DNA of 8,394 nt from JANNXY01 sp031409775 (GTDB lineage: Bacteria > Patescibacteriota > Minisyncoccia > Phycocordibacterales > CAIZIN01), in contig JANNXY010000039.1 of the NCBI GenBank assembly GCA_031409775.1, positions 1 through 8,394 on the forward strand. The letters run 5' to 3'. The translations under genes and the position numbers were made by a program. The notes under the pieces were generated by a model. That model made no database searches and was not told where the DNA came from. It saw only the letters and a list, made by a program, of their open reading frames with translations. Shown here piece by piece: positions 5,335 to 8,394 of this stretch (positions are counted from its first letter, which is position 1; each line of letters begins with the position of its first letter).

Positions 5335-5933
5335 TGCCTAATTCTATCACTTTTCCATTCTCGTAGCGACCCAGCCCAGCGCTCCATACTATCTGCTTTG
5401 CGTATAAATCTACCTTGTGACTCCGGGAACAATCTATAGTGCCTAGAGTCATCGATAGCTTGTGCTATCCAGTGTAGGTTGTCAGGAGTAGTGATCCAAT
5501 CTCTACCAAACTTTTTTAAATTAAAAAATTGTGAATAACTCAGAAGAGTTTTCTCGCCAGTATCATCTAGGAAGTATTCATGGAAATACGATAGTGCAAG
5601 CTCCCGAGCATTGCGGTATATAGGGTCACGAAATCTCACTGTTGCGTGGTTGGTCTTGCTTATCGCTCCATATAGTCTGTTGATCTCATACACCGCGACG
5701 ACATGGTCTACATCCGGATGCGCAACCTTGAGATCCATCATTAATGGTTCGTATCCGTGCTCCCATAGTGCTGCGGCGGCTAGTAGGGCTCCCTCCATAC
5801 AATGTGCGCGGCGTTGTTCTAGTACGAGCTTGGGCGATAAATATGTCTCACCATCGTCTTCGAAGTTCATCGGGATTTCATCGATAAAGTTCTGTATCTT
5901 TATCGGGGTATTAAGCTTCTTCAGACTAAACAT
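5331..5933 (-). CDS. Transglutaminase-like Cys/His domain protein
   Basis: The product has 200 residues. I recognise a transglutaminase-like (papain-like) core: RRAHCMEGALLAAAALWEHG puts C45 at the start of a helix, as in the catalytic Cys helix. DVDHVVAVYEIN gives H77 on the following strand. GAISKTNHATVRFRDPIYR supplies a third polar residue, N95 or D103. The HEYF motif at 118-121 is conserved in relatives as I remember them. No signal peptide or membrane helix is seen, so it would act in the cytoplasm unless exported otherwise. It overlaps the carboxypeptidase gene by ATGA and faces the GH18 gene across 23 bp, so a cell-wall role such as an amidase or peptidase is plausible but unproven. 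Its ATG lies 7 nt after a TATACT box, suggesting a leaderless message. Confidence 0.65.
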   Translation of the reverse strand: MFSLKKLNTPIKIQNFIDEIPMNFEDDGETYLSPKLVLEQRRAHCMEGALLAAAALWEHGYEPLMMDLKVAHPDVDHVVAVYEINRLYGAISKTNHATVRFRDPIYRNARELALSYFHEYFLDDTGEKTLLSYSQFFNLKKFGRDWITTPDNLHWIAQAIDDSRHYRLFPESQGRFIRKADSMERWAGSLREWKSDRIRQ

Positions 5934-5940
5934 AATTTAT

Positions 5941-5946
5941 AGTATA
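5941..5946 (-). promoter_or_regulatory. -10 box of the transglutaminase-like/carboxypeptidase operon
   Basis: The minus strand reads TATACT, then seven bases, then the ATG at 5931-5933, the spacing expected of a leaderless transcript. It overlaps the plus-strand TATAAT at 5945-5950 by two bases. The -35 region would lie inside the GH18 coding start and is weak. Confidence 0.45.
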
Positions 5947-5950
5947 TAAT
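5945..5950 (+). promoter_or_regulatory. -10 box of the GH18 gene
   Basis: A perfect TATAAT ends 6 nt before the ATG at 5957, so transcription should start at the start codon itself. No Shine-Dalgarno is present, and no convincing -35 is seen; it would lie inside the opposite gene. Confidence 0.45.
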
Positions 5951-5956
5951 AAATAT

Positions 5957-7147
5957 ATGAAAATGTTTAAGAATATCACTATAGCAATAGTAATTTTTTC
6001 TTCCTTTATGCCGGCTATTACCAATGCAGCAGATATTAATGTGTCCGGATGGATCCCATACTGGAAGATCTCTGATGGACTAGATGATGCAGAGGAACAC
6101 TTCGACAAACTTACATCGGTTTACCCATTTAGCTTTACTGTTACATCCGAAGCCAAGCTCAAAGATCAAGCTAAAATGTCTAGTAGAGAGTGGAAGAAAT
6201 TCATCAAATCTGCCAAGGCAGATGATATAGAAGTCATACCCACTGTCATGTGGAGTGACACTAGCAACATAACTATAATCCTAACTGATACAAATAAGCG
6301 CACAAACCTAGTCAAAAATATTTCAAAAATGGTCAAATCCGGCAAATACGATGGAGTAGACATAGACTTCGAAGGCAAGAGAGCAGAGACCAAAGACAAT
6401 TTTTCTAAATTTCTCAAGGAGTTGAACAAAGAGTTAGGCACCAAGACTCTCGTATGTACTATAGAGGCGCGTACTCCACCTGATTCTCTGTATCGTGATA
6501 TACCAAGAGTGATCAACTATGCCAATGATTACAAAGTCATCGGATCTGTCTGTGATAGGGTAAACATAATGACCTATGACCAACAGCGAGCGGATATCGA
6601 GCTCAATTCCTCAAATGTAGGATCACCTTACTTCCCAGTAGCAGATGTCAAATGGGTGGAGAAAGTCGCCAAGCTCGCCATACAGTCTATCCCCAAGTCA
6701 AAGATCTCTCTAGGTGTAGCGACCTATGGTAGGGAGAATGCGGTCAAGGTTCTGCCTGAGCAGTTTGAGTCATACAACGGTGTAGGTGCCATAAACCACA
6801 TAGACGCTGTGAAGCTCGCAGAGAAGAACGGCATAACACCCGCCCGCAACAAAGCCGGGGAGCTCGAGTTCACATACTTCCCGGATTCTGCGACTCGGGA
6901 ACTGGTACTGGGCAAGAAAGCCAAGCCGGCTAGTGACCCGTACTATGCCTCCAACAAGGCTCTAGCATATGCTGGGCGGACTGGTAATACTGTATTCGTC
7001 CACCATGTCACATGGAGCGATGGCGAGGCTATCAGGGACAAGATCGAGCTAGCCGAGGATCTCGGGCTCGCTGGTATAGCGATATTTAAACTCGATGGCG
7101 GGGGAGATACCGATCTGTGGGATCATCTAGATGCAATAGGTAAATAA
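5957..7147 (+). CDS. Secreted glycoside hydrolase family 18 (chitinase-like) protein
   Basis: The product has 396 residues. A signal peptide (about 1-24) is followed by likely cleavage after TNA or NAA. The rest is one GH18 barrel. The first strand is VSGWIPYWK (29-37). Strand 4 is YDGVDIDFEG (131-140), the full DxxDxDxE motif with E139 as catalytic acid. MTYDQQ (205-210) supplies the substrate-assisting tyrosine. KISLGVATYGRE (249-260) is the usual strand-7 region, and AIFKLDGG (375-382) is the last strand. GH18 enzymes cleave beta-1,4 links next to N-acetylglucosamine. The layout without carbohydrate-binding modules resembles the YaaH/SleL-type wall lytic enzymes more than true chitinases, so peptidoglycan or a host polymer is the likelier substrate. 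The neighbouring carboxypeptidase fits this. A second in-frame ATG lies at codon 3. No T-rich terminator is seen on its own strand. Confidence 0.9.
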   Translation: MKMFKNITIAIVIFSSFMPAITNAADINVSGWIPYWKISDGLDDAEEHFDKLTSVYPFSFTVTSEAKLKDQAKMSSREWKKFIKSAKADDIEVIPTVMWSDTSNITIILTDTNKRTNLVKNISKMVKSGKYDGVDIDFEGKRAETKDNFSKFLKELNKELGTKTLVCTIEARTPPDSLYRDIPRVINYANDYKVIGSVCDRVNIMTYDQQRADIELNSSNVGSPYFPVADVKWVEKVAKLAIQSIPKSKISLGVATYGRENAVKVLPEQFESYNGVGAINHIDAVKLAEKNGITPARNKAGELEFTYFPDSATRELVLGKKAKPASDPYYASNKALAYAGRTGNTVFVHHVTWSDGEAIRDKIELAEDLGLAGIAIFKLDGGGDTDLWDHLDAIGK

Positions 7148-7175
7148 AAATCCCGATGCCTAGGCGGCTACGGGA
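7143..7175 (-). terminator. Rho-independent terminator containing the stop codon of the small gene
   Basis: On the minus strand TCCCG (7175-7171) pairs with CGGGA (7155-7151). GCC/GGC pair inside after two mismatches, and TTTTTATT follows. The TAG stop (7160-7162) lies in the loop. In the plus direction the stem lacks a T-run, so it serves the GH18 gene poorly. Confidence 0.6.
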
Positions 7176-7486
7176 AGTGGTAAATGGAACGTAGCAACTT
7201 GTAAGTTTTTTGCAATAACACTGCACTCAATTGTTGCGTTACGCTCTCGCAATTCTAGCCATTCTGGGATTGCTTTGGCTATAGTTTGGCATTGGATAGT
7301 GTCGTAATATATTTCGTCTATGACTAGAATTACTGTTATTTGATCTTTCTTTGCGTGACCAACAAATGAAATAATTGACCGATCATTATCCGTTAGTTTT
7401 AACAGGGTTTTGATAAGTATAACTATCTCTATTTGGATGGTTTCATCAATTGCCAGAGCGTGTATTTGAGCTCTAACGGTTTTCAT
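7160..7486 (-). CDS. Small conserved-looking protein of unknown function
   Basis: I do not recognise this 108-residue product. Alternating hydrophobic segments (IQIEIVILIKTLLKL at 17-31, QITVILVIDEIYYD at 49-62, ATIECSVIA at 84-92) around a helical part (TIAKAIPEWLELRER) suggest a small alpha/beta fold. There is no signal peptide or membrane helix, so it should be cytoplasmic. The reading frame is supported by ending within a clear terminator on its own strand. The ATG has no Shine-Dalgarno. It overlaps a doubtful short frame upstream by ATGA. It converges on the GH18 gene with 12 bp between stops. Confidence 0.55.
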   Translation of the reverse strand: MKTVRAQIHALAIDETIQIEIVILIKTLLKLTDNDRSIISFVGHAKKDQITVILVIDEIYYDTIQCQTIAKAIPEWLELRERNATIECSVIAKNLQVATFHLPLPVAA

Positions 7487-7671
7487 ATGGGATTTGTTGG
7501 GTGGTTGGAACTGGGTCTGAGGTATATAATGCCATATTTCTGACTATTTTGCCACCTCGTTGTCTGATACCAGTCTAGATGCCTTAACTCGATATCAGGA
7601 TTTCCGGCATTTACTAATTCTTTAAAATGGATCAGCCTCAGGCTGAAATAAAAATCTGCAAACTTACTCAA
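7483..7671 (-). CDS. Doubtful short ORF between two small genes
   Basis: The 62-codon frame contains no internal methionine and could start only at TTG (7669-7671), inside the end of the upstream secreted-protein gene. The only support is an ATGA overlap with the next gene, and linkage by short overlaps on both sides is a pattern used elsewhere in the window. Against it, the hairpin at 7632-7646, likely the end of the upstream transcript, lies within it, and no family is recognisable. It may instead be a 177-bp intergenic stretch with the promoter of the next gene (TATATA on the minus strand at 7523-7528). Confidence 0.2.
   Translation of the reverse strand: MSKFADFYFSLRLIHFKELVNAGNPDIELRHLDWYQTTRWQNSQKYGIIYLRPSSNHPTNPI
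7632..7646 (-). terminator. Hairpin, possible weak terminator of the secreted-protein gene
   Basis: TCAGCC (7632-7637) and GGCTGA (7641-7646) form a perfect 6-bp stem with a three-base loop, 18 bp past the stop of the secreted-protein gene. Only four T follow after three other bases, so termination may be weak. Confidence 0.35.
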
Positions 7672-7954
7672 CCGCAGTTAGTTTAAAGAAAGCTTGGAGC
7701 GTACCCGGCTCGACCACTACATTGGTCACGTAGTTATTGCCCACAACCTGGAGCGTCGAAGCAAGTGGATAATAACTAACGAGATCTGGTGACCAGCTCA
7801 GAATTACAAAATCCGATACTGGCCACGAGAGCCGGTAGATCGTATCAGAGAGTTTCTGGATGCGTACCTGTGGTGGGGTAGAGCTTTTGGCTATTGATGG
7901 TTGAGCTGAGACAATGAGCAGAAATACTACGAAAGCAAAGGTAAGTTTTTTCAT
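7664..7954 (-). CDS. Small secreted beta-sandwich protein
   Basis: The product has 96 residues. The signal peptide (about 1-22) has a KK start, a hydrophobic core FAFVVFLLIV, and likely cleavage after SIA. The mature part of about 74 residues is beta-rich: YRLSWPVSDFVILSWSPDL, then YYPLASTLQVVGNNYVTN, then VVVEPGTLQAFFKL. The pattern LSWP, F-V-L, S-x-D-L, V-T-N, FF-x-L resembles the small immunoglobulin/FN3-like segments common in large exported proteins of Verrucomicrobia and Planctomycetes. Here it is the whole protein. Acquisition from such a lineage is possible but unproven. Cell-surface or released location is inferred from the signal peptide. No Shine-Dalgarno precedes the ATG; TAACAT about 23 nt upstream may be a -10. 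Confidence 0.7.
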   Translation of the reverse strand: MKKLTFAFVVFLLIVSAQPSIAKSSTPPQVRIQKLSDTIYRLSWPVSDFVILSWSPDLVSYYPLASTLQVVGNNYVTNVVVEPGTLQAFFKLTAVE

Positions 7955-8000
7955 ATTTTCTTGGATCTATCTATGTTAATCAAAACACAATTTGGGTACT

Positions 8001-8028
8001 TTCACAAATTTAAATATTCTGGTAGTAT
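8001..8028 (+). promoter_or_regulatory. Promoter of tRNA-Asn
   Basis: TTCACA (8001-8006, five of six consensus bases) and TAGTAT (8023-8028) are 16 bp apart, with TGG directly before the -10 as an extended element. Transcription would start near 8035, about 40 nt before the tRNA. Confidence 0.5.
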
Positions 8029-8029
8029 A

Positions 8030-8055
8030 TGCAAGTGCTTACCAGAGCACATGCA
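8030..8055 (+). repeat. Inverted repeat in the tRNA leader
   Basis: TGCAAGTGCT (8030-8039) and AGCACATGCA (8046-8055) pair over ten positions with one mismatch and a six-base loop. The palindrome begins at the expected transcription start. It could be an operator or a leader hairpin for processing of the tRNA 5' end. Confidence 0.5.
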
Positions 8056-8081
8056 ATATTCCGCAGTTTACAATATTCCGC
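8054..8081 (+). repeat. Direct repeat CAATATTCCGC straddling the tRNA 5' end
   Basis: CAATATTCCGC occurs at 8054-8064 and again at 8071-8081. The second copy includes the first five bases of the tRNA, so five bases of the acceptor strand and six bases of flank have been duplicated 17 bp upstream. Confidence 0.55.
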
Positions 8082-8149
8082 GGTAGCTCAGCTGGTAGAG
8101 CGGTCCCCTGTTAAGGGATTGGTCGTAGGTTCGAGTCCTACCCGCGGAG
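8077..8149 (+). tRNA. trnN: tRNA-Asn(GTT)
   Basis: The 73-nt cloverleaf is complete. Acceptor TCCGCGG pairs with CCGCGGA (8142-8148), all seven pairs perfect, with discriminator G8149. The D-stem is GCTC/GAGC with loop AGCTGGTA. The anticodon stem GTCCC/GGGAT has one G-U pair, and loop CTGTTAA has anticodon GTT at 8110-8112. The variable loop has five bases. The T-arm is GTAGG, TTCGAGT, CCTAC. The 3' CCA is not encoded (CAA follows), so it must be added after transcription. Position 34 G fits reading of both asparagine codons. Confidence 0.97.
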
Positions 8150-8154
8150 CAACT

Positions 8155-8175
8155 AAAAGCCCTTTGGGGCTTTTT
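8155..8175 (+). terminator. Rho-independent terminator of tRNA-Asn
   Basis: AAAAGCCC (8155-8162), loop TTTG and GGGCTTTT (8167-8174) form an 8-bp stem ending in a run of T. It forms the tip of the longer inverted repeat reported for 8121-8230. Confidence 0.8.
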
Positions 8176-8177
8176 GT

Positions 8178-8230
8178 GTTGCTACGCGGGAGCAAGCAAA
8201 GGGTTTTGCTTGCGTTAGGACTCGAAGACC
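8178..8230 (-). repeat. Inverted, interrupted copy of the tRNA-Asn 3' half
   Basis: Read on the minus strand, this stretch repeats tRNA sequence: GGTC plus TTCGAGTCCTA (8230-8216; tRNA 8121-8124 and 8130-8140, lacking the five bases GTAGG), then CCCGCG (8190-8185; tRNA 8141-8146), then AGCAAC (8183-8178; tRNA end 8148-8153). The copy is split at 8191-8215 by a 25-bp insert that is mostly a 9-bp hairpin (GCAAGCAAA 8192-8200 / TTTGCTTGC 8205-8213). Together with the tRNA it forms a palindrome of about 110 bp centred on the terminator loop. Confidence 0.65.
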
Positions 8231-8274
8231 TTTTGAGATCATTTTGATTCTTAGAAAAATGTCCAAAAGGTGTA

Positions 8275-8311
8275 CAGCCCCTGTAAGGGGAGAGATTCCT
8301 ACCCACGGAGC
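8275..8311 (+). pseudogene. Decayed tRNA-Asn 3' fragment
   Basis: TCCTACCCACGGAGC (8297-8311) matches the 3' end of tRNA-Asn and its first flanking base (8136-8150) at 14 of 15 bases. Just before it, CCCCTGTAAGGGG (8278-8290) resembles the anticodon arm of the same tRNA with one T lost from the loop and one G added at the stem. The variable loop and 5' T-stem are reduced to about six bases. No D-arm or 5' acceptor strand is found, so it cannot fold as a tRNA. It is a partial duplicate, or an att-like site left by an element that integrated at the tRNA 3' end. Confidence 0.55.
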
Positions 8312-8322
8312 CCATAAAGTCT

Positions 8323-8347
8323 AAACCGTCCACCCGGACGGTTTTTA
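8323..8347 (+). terminator. Strong rho-independent terminator at the right edge
   Basis: AAACCGTCC (8323-8331), loop ACCC and GGACGGTTT (8336-8344) form a perfect 9-bp stem followed by TTA. No protein gene precedes it on this strand after the tRNA, so some transcript passes or starts between 8176 and 8320, or it blocks read-through from the tRNA promoter. Confidence 0.75.
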
Positions 8348-8394
8348 CTTTGCGAGAAAACTTTTACAAATCTTGTATTTTGTAGTAATGCGTC

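Noticed and set aside
8029..8247. 72-residue plus-strand ORF across the tRNA
   Set aside because: It reads straight through the tRNA-Asn and its terminator; no protein family fits.
8088..8333. 81-residue minus-strand ORF including APRVGLEPTT
   Set aside because: It is the antisense of the tRNA and its terminator; the RVGLEPTT type of peptide is a well-known false ORF opposite tRNA genes.

Overview
The window looks like chromosomal DNA of a small-genome bacterium, most likely a Patescibacteria (Candidate Phyla Radiation) member. The grounds are tight spacing with frequent 4-nt gene overlaps, no clear Shine-Dalgarno sequence before any start I checked, -10 boxes lying only 6-7 nt before three start codons, a DUF559 remnant beside a multi-hairpin repeat, and a VanY-type carboxypeptidase with a membrane anchor and coiled coil. 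TGA is used as a stop codon, so nothing here suggests a recoded TGA. The phylum is an inference from style; the window holds no rRNA.

Layout. Positions 1-525 are an accessory patch on the minus strand: the edge of a possible helix-turn-helix gene that reads in frame only if a run of seven A is slipped, a 5'-truncated DUF559 (Vsr-like nuclease) gene, and a compact element of nested hairpins with 7-bp terminal inverted repeats that abuts the truncated end. Positions 526-1818 are a complete enolase gene (minus). Divergent from it is a diverged adenylate-kinase-like P-loop protein with its own terminator, then a four-helix membrane protein of the Phage_holin_4_2/YvlD family. That gene converges on, and overlaps by 39 nt, a minus-strand class I O-methyltransferase.

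Positions 3585-4462 are an SOS regulatory unit. A promoter at 3637-3665 carries an 18-bp palindrome filling its spacer, close to the Gram-positive LexA box (GAAC-N4-GTTC). It drives a 64-residue helical protein followed by a complete LexA with intact cleavage site and Ser/Lys dyad. A second, extended -10 box overlaps the end of the small gene and could give a leaderless lexA transcript.

Positions 4459-7147 are a cell-envelope group. A transglutaminase-like Cys/His protein and a membrane-anchored M15 D,D-carboxypeptidase are coupled by an ATGA overlap on the minus strand. A secreted GH18 glycosidase is divergent from them across a 23-bp gap that holds two overlapping -10 boxes. Positions 7143-7954 hold a small unknown minus-strand gene ending in a terminator and a small secreted beta-rich protein resembling segments of verrucomicrobial and planctomycetal exported proteins.

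The right edge (7955-8394) holds tRNA-Asn(GTT) with promoter and terminator, then about 160 bp in which the 3' half of the tRNA appears again twice, once inverted and interrupted by a hairpin and once as a direct but decayed copy, closed by a strong terminator.
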